From assembly GCF_030676415.1 (NCBI RefSeq), contig NZ_JAUUTW010000018.1:1-64000 (forward strand): DNA of 64,000 nucleotides, given 5' to 3'. Shown one piece after another: positions 18,122 through 26,011 of the stretch. Position numbers and translations under genes: made by a program. The notes beneath the pieces are model-generated. The model was not told the origin of the DNA. It ran no database searches and saw only the letters and a list, made by a program, of their open reading frames with translations. Positions within the stretch are counted from its first letter, which is position 1; every line of letters starts with the position of its first letter. The stretch is from Peribacillus frigoritolerans. GTDB taxonomy: Bacteria; Bacillota; Bacilli; Bacillales; DSM-1321.

Positions 18122-19108
18122 ATGTTTACACAAAGTTTAGATTTCAAAACAACAGATTTAGATACATTCCCATTTCCATTCACTTCAGGTAACTATCGTT
18201 ATTCAAACGACTTGAAAAAACTCTCAAACGTTAACTGTATTGAAGTTACACCAGAATACAAACTCCAAGTGGAAACGAAGCGTCGTCTCCTTCAAGAACA
18301 GCCGCATATAAGGTTTCAATCTTTTTCACACACAATGGAAATGCAATGGGAAGTGTTGGAAATGCTCATCGACATGGCAGCTGATCGCTATCCGGAGCAT
18401 TTCGAGGTTATTAAAGATGGTGACAACTGGACTTTCAAGAACCACATTTTCGGGGAATCCGATTCATTCGTGTATGGCGATGCCAGCACGCTTCCAAATG
18501 AGCCGCTTGATTATATAGGCCGCCATTTCCATAATGATTTTGTTTTAATGGTTCATCGCGATAGTAATTTCTATTTGGAAGTGGGGCAAGTTTCATACGC
18601 CGCACTCTTCTCGGCTAACTGGAATAAAGGCATGTCCTTTGATGAAATCCATGCACCTGTTCCATTTGTATCACGGAAAGGTGATGAACTGGCAGATCGC
18701 GTTCGTAAGTTTTTATTATCCATCGAGCCAGGAAAGCCATGGACACGCATTAACTGGAACCTGATGGCGGACCGTTGGGATGTCAACTATGAAACGATGG
18801 ATATATGGGGACCGCAGCGTTCTGAAATAACACCGGAAAATGCAGGTAAACTTGTTCGTTTGCGTGTGGAAGAACAAAAATTTTATCGCATGCCACGAAG
18901 CAACGCCATTCTATTCGTATTGAATACTCAGTTCCTGCCTCTGGAGGATTTGACATTGCGTCAGGAGTGGTTTGATCTGACATATAGCGTACTGCAGGAT
19001 ATTCCGGAACCTATGGCTGAATACAAAGGAATTGCCCCGTTTCTTCCGCAATCGGTCGAATATTTGAGGCGTATTGATGAAAAACGAAAAAGCGAAGATA
19101 AACAATAA
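18122..19108 (+). CDS. Haem-dependent oxidative N-demethylase (DUF3445) catalytic subunit
   Basis: The 328-residue protein is a DUF3445/HODM-type haem protein: FPFPFTSGNYRYSNDL at the start, YIGRHFHNDFVLMVH in the middle, NWNLMADRWDV and RMPRSNAILFVLNTQFLPL later. In characterised relatives a PAS-like domain binds haem and oxidatively removes a methyl group from dimethylamine, giving methylamine and formaldehyde with electrons from a flavin/2Fe-2S reductase. That reductase is encoded two genes downstream and a small zinc-ribbon subunit lies between, as in dimethylamine monooxygenase (dmm) operons. AGGAGA precedes the ATG. Family and operon are secure; dimethylamine as substrate is inferred. 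Confidence 0.85.
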   Translation: MFTQSLDFKTTDLDTFPFPFTSGNYRYSNDLKKLSNVNCIEVTPEYKLQVETKRRLLQEQPHIRFQSFSHTMEMQWEVLEMLIDMAADRYPEHFEVIKDGDNWTFKNHIFGESDSFVYGDASTLPNEPLDYIGRHFHNDFVLMVHRDSNFYLEVGQVSYAALFSANWNKGMSFDEIHAPVPFVSRKGDELADRVRKFLLSIEPGKPWTRINWNLMADRWDVNYETMDIWGPQRSEITPENAGKLVRLRVEEQKFYRMPRSNAILFVLNTQFLPLEDLTLRQEWFDLTYSVLQDIPEPMAEYKGIAPFLPQSVEYLRRIDEKRKSEDKQ

Positions 19109-19124
19109 GTAGGAGGATAGGGCC

Positions 19125-19646
19125 TTGTACAATAGTCCAGTATTGTTTGATAAATCCATTACGATCGTAAATAAATTTACTCCTCGGAATGAACGAAGAA
19201 AGTTTGTGGTCATTTCTGATCAAGCCGGATATGAAAAGGCGAAAAGTTTCACTTCTGAAATCGCAGGAACAGTGCCTGTTGAATGTCTTTCCATTAATGG
19301 AATGGAAGATAAAGAGGAGATTAAGAGAGTCATTTTGTCACAAAAGATGGGCACCCAATTTTATATTGCGGCTGCTTGGAACAATGCCGTAATGATCTTC
19401 TCGCTCGGGGTGGAAGCTGGTCTTTCTGAAGCTGAGATCCAGACGGTGATTATCGGCCCTAAACGGCGGTACGTATATTGCATGAAATGTTTCGAAGTGT
19501 CGGAAATCGCAGAAGAAGCAGAGATTGCAGAATGTGATCATTGCAGAGCCAGTCTTGAAATAGGTCCTTTTTATTCAATCGTACGGGAAGGTTATATTGG
19601 ATACCCATTCATCCCAATCGGAAAAGAAGAAGAAGTAGGGAGCTGA
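19125..19646 (+). CDS. DmmA-like demethylase subunit with zinc ribbon
   Basis: This 173-residue protein starts at TTG after AGGAGG, 16 bases behind the DUF3445 gene. The first 110 residues form a Rossmann-like region (KFVVISDQAGYEKA, FYIAAAWNNAVMIFSLG); a four-Cys ribbon follows with C119, C122, C137 and C140 (CMKC, CDHC). It resembles the small DmmA-family subunit found with haem demethylases and probably completes the enzyme or guides electron transfer. It lies 5 bases before the reductase gene. Confidence 0.75.
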   Translation: MYNSPVLFDKSITIVNKFTPRNERRKFVVISDQAGYEKAKSFTSEIAGTVPVECLSINGMEDKEEIKRVILSQKMGTQFYIAAAWNNAVMIFSLGVEAGLSEAEIQTVIIGPKRRYVYCMKCFEVSEIAEEAEIAECDHCRASLEIGPFYSIVREGYIGYPFIPIGKEEEVGS

Positions 19647-19651
19647 TCATC

Positions 19652-20617
19652 ATGCGGGTAGTAGGAAATATTCAAATGAAAGTAAACAAGATCATTCAAG
19701 AAACTCCATTCGTGAAACAGTTCGAGTTGATTCCAGTGGATGGAAAACCATTGCCTGCTTTTACAGGCGGTTCGCATTTGACCACTTTCATGCCGGCCGG
19801 GGATACGATAATCGAGAGAGAATACTCCCTTATCAACAACCCAAGAGACCGTAAAAAGTATGCAATTTCCATTCGGCGTGATGAGGCGTCACGCGGAGGT
19901 TCCGCTTTCTGGCATGATCATGTAAAGATAGATTCCAGGTTGGAAGTCAGTTTCCCTAAAAACAACTTCCCTCTCAGCTTTCGAGCTAAGCATCATGCTT
20001 TTTATGCATCTGGAATCGGCATCACTCCATTTCTGGCAATGATGGAAGACATGGCTGCCGAAGGACAAACCTTCGAACTCCATTATGCAGCACGCACTCC
20101 GGAATTATGTGCTTTTTATGATTTGTTGAAAGCCAAATATCCTGATCAATGCACCTTTTATTTTTCGCAGGCAGAAGACAAACGCAGAATGATGCCTGAA
20201 ACGATGATGGATCATCGCATTGGTACGCATGTATATTTTTGCGGACCTCTCGAGATGGTACAAGAGTATCGAAAAGCTGCCAGTTCCTATGGTTATCCGG
20301 AACATGCGATTCACTTCGAATTATTTGCGACTAAACATGATGGGCCGCAAGACCCTTTCATTGTTGACCTATCAGACAGCGATCGGTCCATCCACGTTTA
20401 TGAGGGTGAAACACTGCTTGATGCGCTTTTAAGGGAAGGAATTGATGCGCCTTATTCTTGTAAAGTCGGCGGGTGCGGAAGTTGTGAGATAGATGTAGCA
20501 GAAGGTGAAGTGGATCACCGGGATAACTTCCTTAGCGAAGAAAACCGTCAAAAACGCAAGTCAATCCTGACTTGCTGTTCACGTGCGAAGGACGACAGAC
20601 TTGTCTTAAAACTTTAA
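19652..20617 (+). CDS. PDR/VanB-type reductase (flavin, NAD, 2Fe-2S) for the demethylase
   Basis: The 321-residue protein has the phthalate-dioxygenase-reductase order: flavin domain with REYSLINNP at about 53-61, nucleotide domain with YASGIGITPFLAM and YFCGPLEMV, and a C-terminal plant-type 2Fe-2S ferredoxin with C270, C275, C278 and C308 (CKVGGCGSC). It moves electrons from NAD(P)H through flavin and iron-sulphur to an oxygenase, here presumably the haem subunit encoded just upstream. GGAGCTG precedes the ATG. The three genes are spaced 16 and 5 bases apart and form a tight unit. Confidence 0.9.
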   Translation: MRVVGNIQMKVNKIIQETPFVKQFELIPVDGKPLPAFTGGSHLTTFMPAGDTIIEREYSLINNPRDRKKYAISIRRDEASRGGSAFWHDHVKIDSRLEVSFPKNNFPLSFRAKHHAFYASGIGITPFLAMMEDMAAEGQTFELHYAARTPELCAFYDLLKAKYPDQCTFYFSQAEDKRRMMPETMMDHRIGTHVYFCGPLEMVQEYRKAASSYGYPEHAIHFELFATKHDGPQDPFIVDLSDSDRSIHVYEGETLLDALLREGIDAPYSCKVGGCGSCEIDVAEGEVDHRDNFLSEENRQKRKSILTCCSRAKDDRLVLKL

Positions 20618-20670
20618 CGATTCCGTACAGGTTAAATTTAAAAAATAATGAAAACCGGAGGCATAAAAAC

Positions 20671-22164
20671 ATGACAATTTTAGAAACGGCAGTTTTAGAG
20701 CTTAAAAATTACATCGACGGTAAGTGGCAGACCTCATCTTCAAATGAAGTAATACCGGTAATCAATCCTGCAACACAGGAAGTCATTGCAAGGGCTCCGC
20801 GTGCCACCAAGGAAGATACAGAAAGGGCAATCTCAGTTGCAAAAGCAGCTTTTGATAGTGGGATCTGGTCAGGCCTGACAGCACAGGAGCGTGCTTCCTA
20901 CCTCTATAAAATCGCTGATAAAATTGATGAACGTGCGGAAGAGTTAACGATTCTTGAAACAATGGACAACGGGAAACTTAAAGCAGAGGCGGGTTTCGAT
21001 ATTGCCGATGCCGCCGGGTGTTTCCGTTACTACGCTGGTTTGATCCTTCATCCAGAAGGGGAAACTTATCAAGTTCCCGCTCCCGTACAAGCTATGGTTG
21101 TTCGTGAGCCAGTAGGTGTAGCCGGTTTGATTGTACCTTGGAATTTCCCTCTTCTAATGAGTGTCTGGAAAATTGCACCGGCCCTTGCAGCAGGTAACAC
21201 CATTGTATATAAACCGGCTGAAGTGACACCTGTAACAGCAATGAAATTATTTGAAATCCTAGAGGAAGTGGGCATCCCTAAAGGTGTGGCTAATATGGTG
21301 ATGGGCCGCGGCACTGTTGTCGGTCAAACCATTGCAGAAAGCAAGGATGTTGACATTGTTTCATTTACGGGAAGTACGGATGTTGGCCGCACTATTATGA
21401 AAGCGGCCGCGGGCAACTTAAAGAAAATCTCCCTTGAGCTTGGCGGTAAATCACCTAACATCGTTTTTGCAGATGCAGATTTAGAGACAGCCGTTGATTA
21501 CGGATTATTTGGCATCTTCTTCGGTGCCGGCCAAGTATGTTCATCAGGCAGCCGCATTCTAGTTGAAGAAAGTATTTATGATGAATATGTAAAACGCTAT
21601 GTGGAACGCGCAAATAAAATCAAAGTTGGACCTGGCCTTGCAGAAGACAGCAACATGGGGGCAATTGTCAGCGAAGCGCAAATGAATAGCATTTTGAACT
21701 ATATTGAAATCGGGAAACAGGAAGGGGCGACACTTGCAGCAGGGGGTTACCGTCTTGTTGATGAAGGCCTTGACAAAGGATACTTCATTGCACCGACTGT
21801 CTTCACCGATGTAACATCTGACATGCGCATCGTACAAGAGGAAATTTTCGGTCCGGTCGTTGTCATTCAAAAGTTTAAAGATGAAGAAGAAGCTATTAAA
21901 CTTGCAAATGATACAGACTACGGCCTTGCAGGCGGCGTCTTCACTAACGATGGGGCAAAAGGATTGCGAGTGATCAAGAAGGTACGGGCAGGCATCACAT
22001 GGGTAAATGATTATCATCCAACATATGTCGAAGCGCCATGGGGCGGTTACAAACAGAGCGGGATTGGACGCAGTTTAGGAAAATACGGCTTGGATGAATA
22101 CCAGGAAATTAAACAAATCAACATTAATCTCGATGTAAAACCGGTCGGCTGGTTTCCAAAATAA
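20671..22164 (+). CDS. NAD-dependent aldehyde dehydrogenase
   Basis: A 497-residue ALDH of standard length. It carries the Rossmann loop FTGSTDVG, the catalytic Glu in LELGGKSPN, the nucleophilic Cys in GQVCSSGSR and the conserved EIFGPVV. A reading from 20572 would overlap the reductase gene; GGAGG before the ATG at 20671 fixes the start. As the last gene of the demethylase operon it may oxidise the aldehyde made by demethylation (formaldehyde) or a derived amino-aldehyde; the sequence is most like general betaine-aldehyde/retinal-type ALDHs, so substrate is open. A terminator follows. Confidence 0.9.
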   Translation: MTILETAVLELKNYIDGKWQTSSSNEVIPVINPATQEVIARAPRATKEDTERAISVAKAAFDSGIWSGLTAQERASYLYKIADKIDERAEELTILETMDNGKLKAEAGFDIADAAGCFRYYAGLILHPEGETYQVPAPVQAMVVREPVGVAGLIVPWNFPLLMSVWKIAPALAAGNTIVYKPAEVTPVTAMKLFEILEEVGIPKGVANMVMGRGTVVGQTIAESKDVDIVSFTGSTDVGRTIMKAAAGNLKKISLELGGKSPNIVFADADLETAVDYGLFGIFFGAGQVCSSGSRILVEESIYDEYVKRYVERANKIKVGPGLAEDSNMGAIVSEAQMNSILNYIEIGKQEGATLAAGGYRLVDEGLDKGYFIAPTVFTDVTSDMRIVQEEIFGPVVVIQKFKDEEEAIKLANDTDYGLAGGVFTNDGAKGLRVIKKVRAGITWVNDYHPTYVEAPWGGYKQSGIGRSLGKYGLDEYQEIKQININLDVKPVGWFPK

Positions 22165-22208
22165 TCATATGATTAAAGAGGAGACAAACAACTTACCATA
22201 ATTAAACC

Positions 22209-22244
22209 AAAGGGGTGCGGAAGTAAAAAATTCCGCACCCTTTT
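22209..22244. terminator. Hairpin terminator of the demethylase operon
   Basis: GGGTGCGGAA pairs with TTCCGCACCC around GTAAAAAA, extended by A/T pairs on both sides with a single-base bulge. Its stem resembles that of the terminator at 75-112 and it can work in both directions. Confidence 0.8.
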
Positions 22245-22277
22245 GAAATTTTCTTTGAAATTTTCTTTGAAATTTTG
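22242..22277. repeat. Three tandem copies of a 12-base unit
   Basis: TTTGAAATTTTC is repeated three times in a row, the last copy ending in G. Length in multiples of three suggests it may once have been part of a reading frame; on the minus strand it gives KFQR repeats. It abuts the terminator and the transposase-like fragment. Confidence 0.85.
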
Positions 22278-22308
22278 TCCAAGGTTTATCAATGGCAGGT
22301 TCGCTGGC

Positions 22309-22371
22309 TAAAGTAATCATTTCAAGTTGATCTCGCTGAATAGAATCATGTTTAAAAAGCATACTCATCAC
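22309..22371 (-). mobile_element. N-terminal fragment of an IS1182-like transposase
   Basis: The minus strand begins with an ATG and reads MLFKHDSIQRDQLEMITL, which resembles the opening of IS1182-family transposases in Bacillaceae. Similarity ends there and the frame then runs through the 12-base repeats and terminator. It is a remnant too short to move. The IS family is recalled from memory, so confidence is moderate. Confidence 0.5.
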
Positions 22372-22447
22372 CTCAAGTTTTAATCCTTCTATTTTAAAAC
22401 AAAAATGACTCCAGGCAAAAGTGTTCTATCTAAAAGGTAAGACAAAG

Positions 22448-22640
22448 TTGATTGGAACGGAAGGTACGAGACTCCTGCGGGAAAAGCGCGTCTAGGGGAG
22501 ACCCCGCAGGCGAAAGCCGAGGAGGCTCCCCGACCGCCCGCGGAAAGCGAGTGCCTGGAGTGGAAATCAACGTCCAAATTGTACAAGCCATAAAAAAAAT
22601 AGACAAACTCGATTTTCATCGAGTTTGTCTACAGTCTGAA
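22448..22640. repeat. Interspersed GC-rich repeat, well-preserved copy
   Basis: The element runs from TTGATTGGAACGGAAG through GAGACTCCTGCGGG, GGAGACCCCGCAGG, GGAGGCTCCCCG and CCCGCGGAAAGCGAG to TGGAAATCAACG and ends at the TTTGTCTACAGTCTG hairpin. It contains internal complementary blocks (CCTGCGGG / CCCGCAGG) and terminal TTGATT / AATCAA repeats. GC is far above the surroundings. A decayed copy lies at 8967-9110. No open frame of note. Confidence 0.8.
22601..22636. terminator. Perfect hairpin at the end of the repeat element
   Basis: AGACAAACTCGAT pairs perfectly with ATCGAGTTTGTCT around TTTC, preceded by an A-run. On the minus strand it would act as a terminator with a T-run. It appears to be part of the repeat element. 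Confidence 0.65.
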
Positions 22641-22670
22641 ACCTAATCCAAATACGGATTAGGTTTTTTC
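22641..22670 (+). terminator. Hairpin terminator
   Basis: ACCTAATCC pairs with GGATTAGGT around AAATAC and is followed by six T. It is the second hairpin in a row after the repeat. The 430 bases from here to the next gene hold nothing else I can support. Confidence 0.75.
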
Positions 22671-23107
22671 AAACTGCCGAGAAACTTTTTAAAGCACTTA
22701 ACAAATTGTTCTTAAGCTTAAAATAACTGTGAATGAAACAATCTCAAGGAATTAGCCATTTCGCAGGCGTTTTTATTATGCAACAAAAGGACAATTTTTC
22801 CCTGTGATGAGTGAAAATGGATTTGAGCATAAAAAACACCATTGATATGATAAAAGTAACATACCAATGCTATTTATCGTTTTATTCAGAAATAGGATAT
22901 TGAGATTGAATCGTTTTTACCGGTGTAGCATTTATTCTTGGTGTCGTTGATTGTCGTACATAGTATCATTAAAAAGGAAAAGACATTACATAATGCTCAC
23001 AAATAGAGAGGAAGTGCCTTGACTATCAAAAAGTACTCCAATCAAGGAGAACGCGTTCTATCAAATGTTAAAAGACCAGTCAGGGAGCAGGTTAGGAGTG
23101 AATATTG

Positions 23108-24712
23108 ATGACTAAGTTTTATTCGGATATGACAGTGGAGGAAGCGATTTCATGTTTCCCAATAGGAAGCACTGAAGTGGAAGTATTGGATGATTCAGAA
23201 GATTTCATCGGATTTTTAACAATAGAAGCGTTATCTGCGGCAGTGCAGCAGAGTGATTTAACGAAGCCTATTTCCCATTTCATTACTGTGAATGCACCGC
23301 TGCAAAATTTACGGAATTATTCAATACCATATGAACACTTTCAAGCATTCTTTGAGAGTGATTTATGCAGGGTTGTATTTAATGCCCTGTATGATGGCGT
23401 GTATATCACGGATGGTGATGGAACGACATTATTTATCAATCAAGCTTATCAGCGTATTACTGGAATAAGAGAAGAGGAAATCATCGGAAAACCGATGAGT
23501 TATTTAATTGAGCAGGGTATGATATCCGTTTCTGCTTCATTGGACTCCATTCGAACGAAGAATCAAGTTACTTTGACACAAAGAATTCGAAATGGAAGAA
23601 AGATTATCGTATCGGCCACACCTATTCTATCGCCGCAGAATGAAGTCATATTTGTCATAAATAGTGTTAGGGATATTACTGAATTAATCCGGATGAAATA
23701 CACGATCGACAGCCAAAAGTTATCATTCCAACCTATTTCTCAATTATTGCCTGGCTCGGAACAGGTGAATTTACAGGAAATAATCATTGGTCCTTCTACA
23801 ACTCCTTTATTTAAACTGGCTGATAAAGTAGCTAAAACGGATGCGAAGATCTTGTTGCAGGGAGAAACTGGAGTGGGGAAGAGTTTAATCGCCAAGTACA
23901 TACATGCCAAAAGCTCCCGGAAGGAAAAAATTTTCCTTGAATTAAATTGCGGAGCCATTCCAGCAAACTTGGTGGAATCTGAACTTTTTGGATATGAACC
24001 AGGGGCATTTACCGGATCCCTTAAGAATGGGAAAATGGGGATTTTCGAGAAAGTGAATGGTGGTACGTTATTTTTGGACGAAATAGGGGATTTACCTTTA
24101 GAGTTACAGGTGAAACTTTTGAAAGTGGTAGAAGAAAACAAGTTTATGAGAGTCGGTTCTACCGAAATGAAAGAAGTGGATGTCAGGTTAATTACAGCCA
24201 CTCATCGCGATCTGGCCTCCCTCGTTCAAGAAGGATCTTTCCGCGAAGATCTATATTACCGGCTTAATATCGTATCCTTTGAAGTCCCGCCTTTACGCCA
24301 GCGAAAGGAAGAAACGATTCCACTTTTAGAAATGTATTTGAAAAAATTCAATGAAAAATATAATGAAAAGAAAAAGATGACACCGGAATGTTATGAATGG
24401 CTGACGAACTATTCGTGGCCTGGTAATATACGTGAGCTTGCGAGTCTTGCAGAGCGGCTGGTCGTCACGACTTATGATGATACGATTGATTTGCCTAATT
24501 TACCATCTTTCATCCAGCCGGTCTTAGCAAAAAAAACGACAACACATTCTTTGAAGGAAGCCGTTTCAGAGCTGGAGCGTTCCCTGATCCTGAATGCGAT
24601 GAAGAAGTATGGGACTACAAGGGCCGCTGCCATCTCTTTGGATATCAGTCAAAGCGCTTTGGTGCAAAAAATGAAAAAATTTCACATGCGATTAGAAAAC
24701 GAATCGAATTAG
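23108..24712 (+). CDS. PAS-containing sigma-54-dependent activator
   Basis: The 534-residue protein has an N-terminal region of about 85 residues, a PAS domain (about 85-190; DGVYITDGDGTTLFIN), the AAA+ domain and a C-terminal Fis-like HTH (TRAAAISLDISQSALVQKM). AAA+ motifs are GETGVGKS at about 253-260, GAFTGS at about 300-305, and TLFLDEIGDLPLELQVKLL. It resembles Bacillus SigL-partner activators of catabolic genes such as RocR. TTG at 23105 is possible but AGGAGTG suits the ATG at 23108. It is co-directional with, and 90 bases before, a -24/-12 promoter, so the next three genes are its likely targets. Confidence 0.92.
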   Translation: MTKFYSDMTVEEAISCFPIGSTEVEVLDDSEDFIGFLTIEALSAAVQQSDLTKPISHFITVNAPLQNLRNYSIPYEHFQAFFESDLCRVVFNALYDGVYITDGDGTTLFINQAYQRITGIREEEIIGKPMSYLIEQGMISVSASLDSIRTKNQVTLTQRIRNGRKIIVSATPILSPQNEVIFVINSVRDITELIRMKYTIDSQKLSFQPISQLLPGSEQVNLQEIIIGPSTTPLFKLADKVAKTDAKILLQGETGVGKSLIAKYIHAKSSRKEKIFLELNCGAIPANLVESELFGYEPGAFTGSLKNGKMGIFEKVNGGTLFLDEIGDLPLELQVKLLKVVEENKFMRVGSTEMKEVDVRLITATHRDLASLVQEGSFREDLYYRLNIVSFEVPPLRQRKEETIPLLEMYLKKFNEKYNEKKKMTPECYEWLTNYSWPGNIRELASLAERLVVTTYDDTIDLPNLPSFIQPVLAKKTTTHSLKEAVSELERSLILNAMKKYGTTRAAAISLDISQSALVQKMKKFHMRLENESN

Positions 24713-24800
24713 TTTTTTTGATTTGATTTCTACTCATTATTTATACTGTTACCCATGAAAAAAAGGTTATCCCCCTTATGAATTAAGCGTTTTCACACTT

Positions 24801-24816
24801 TGGCATGATTCCTGCA
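24801..24816 (+). promoter_or_regulatory. Sigma-54 (-24/-12) promoter
   Basis: TGGCAT, five bases, CTGCA matches the sigma-54 consensus with the invariant GG and GC in place. It lies 30 bases upstream of the alcohol dehydrogenase start and right after the activator gene. Confidence 0.85.
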
Positions 24817-24845
24817 TTAGTAAATGCATGAAAGGGGAGATAACC

Positions 24846-25997
24846 ATGAATATTTCTGTTTTTTCTATGGCTAACAAATTGGTGACAGGATCAGATTCTT
24901 TACAGCAGCTGACTGATGAGGTTACGCGATTAGGGATGAAGAATCCGTTGATCGTTACAGATAAAGTTTTAGTGGGTGCTGGGGTTGTACAAAAGGTTGA
25001 GGATTTACTTTCTTCAGCATACGGTATTTTTTCGGATGTGAATCCAGAACCGGAAATTGAAATTGTTGAGCAATGTGTTCGGTCAACCAAGGATGGAAAA
25101 CATGATGGACTGATTGCGGTAGGCGGTGGAAGTGCGATGGATATTGCGAAAGCCTCTTCCGTCATGGCTACGAATTCAGGTAGCATCGAGACATATTTCG
25201 GTACGAACTTGATTGAAGTCCCAGGTCTACCTTTAATAGCCATACCGACGACGGCAGGAACCGGGTCAGAAGTGACGAATATTTCGATTTTATCGGACAA
25301 GAAAGAACAGGTTAAGAAGGGAATTGTAAGTCCGTATCTTTTACCGGATGTAGCGATTGTATCGCCCATCATGACGCTGACTTGCCCGCCAAGTGTGACT
25401 GCTGCGAGTGGAGTGGATGCACTTGTTCATGCGGTCGAGGCTTATATTTCCAAATTCGCTTCGCCCGTTACGGATGCTTTGGCAATTGGGGCCATGAAGT
25501 TAATCGCTGTAAATCTACCAAAGGCTTATGCTGCGCCAGATAATCTGGAAGCACGGGAAGCGATGATCACGGGAAGCCTAATGGCAGGGTTAGCTTTTGG
25601 AAATGCCGGTGTTGGAGCAGTCCATGCCTTAGCTTATCCGCTTGGAGGCCGCTACCATTTATCACATGGAGTCAGCAATTCATTATTACTGCCATTTGTC
25701 ATGAAGTGGAATAAAATTGCTTGTTTGGAAAGGTTCCGCGACATTGCTGAAGCACTTGGAGAGAAAGTCAATCATTTAAATGATGATGAGGCAGCGGATA
25801 AAGCTATTGAAGCGATGACCAGAATATGCCGTTATGTTGATATACCAGAGTCACTTAGTGAATTTGATATTCCTGAATCGGCTTTAAGTGAAATGGCTGC
25901 CGAGGCCATCAAACAAGTCCGTTTACTTCGGAATAATCCCCGTGCATTAAGCGTTCGGGATATCGAAAAAATATACCGTTCAGCCTATGGCTTTTAA
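24846..25997 (+). CDS. Iron-containing alcohol dehydrogenase (4-hydroxybutyrate type suspected)
   Basis: A group III Fe-dependent alcohol dehydrogenase of 383 residues. Visible motifs are GGGSAMDIAK for the dinucleotide site, TTAGTGSEVT, and the metal-ligand stretch GVDALVHAVEAY followed by VHALAYPLGGRYHLSHGVSN with its His ligands. The ATG at 24846 follows AAAGGGGAG; the ATG at 24828 would turn that site into coding sequence. Members oxidise or reduce short alcohols, butanol, lactaldehyde or 4-hydroxybutyrate. The partner aldehyde dehydrogenase encoded downstream is of succinate-semialdehyde type, so oxidation of a 4-hydroxybutyrate-like acid is the best guess. Confidence 0.88.
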   Translation: MNISVFSMANKLVTGSDSLQQLTDEVTRLGMKNPLIVTDKVLVGAGVVQKVEDLLSSAYGIFSDVNPEPEIEIVEQCVRSTKDGKHDGLIAVGGGSAMDIAKASSVMATNSGSIETYFGTNLIEVPGLPLIAIPTTAGTGSEVTNISILSDKKEQVKKGIVSPYLLPDVAIVSPIMTLTCPPSVTAASGVDALVHAVEAYISKFASPVTDALAIGAMKLIAVNLPKAYAAPDNLEAREAMITGSLMAGLAFGNAGVGAVHALAYPLGGRYHLSHGVSNSLLLPFVMKWNKIACLERFRDIAEALGEKVNHLNDDEAADKAIEAMTRICRYVDIPESLSEFDIPESALSEMAAEAIKQVRLLRNNPRALSVRDIEKIYRSAYGF

Positions 25998-26011
25998 GTG
26001 GAGGAAACAAT

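Noticed and set aside
22452..22646. Frames on both strands over the GC-rich repeat
   Set aside because: They arise from the repeat's base composition; arginine/glycine/serine-rich translations without domain features.
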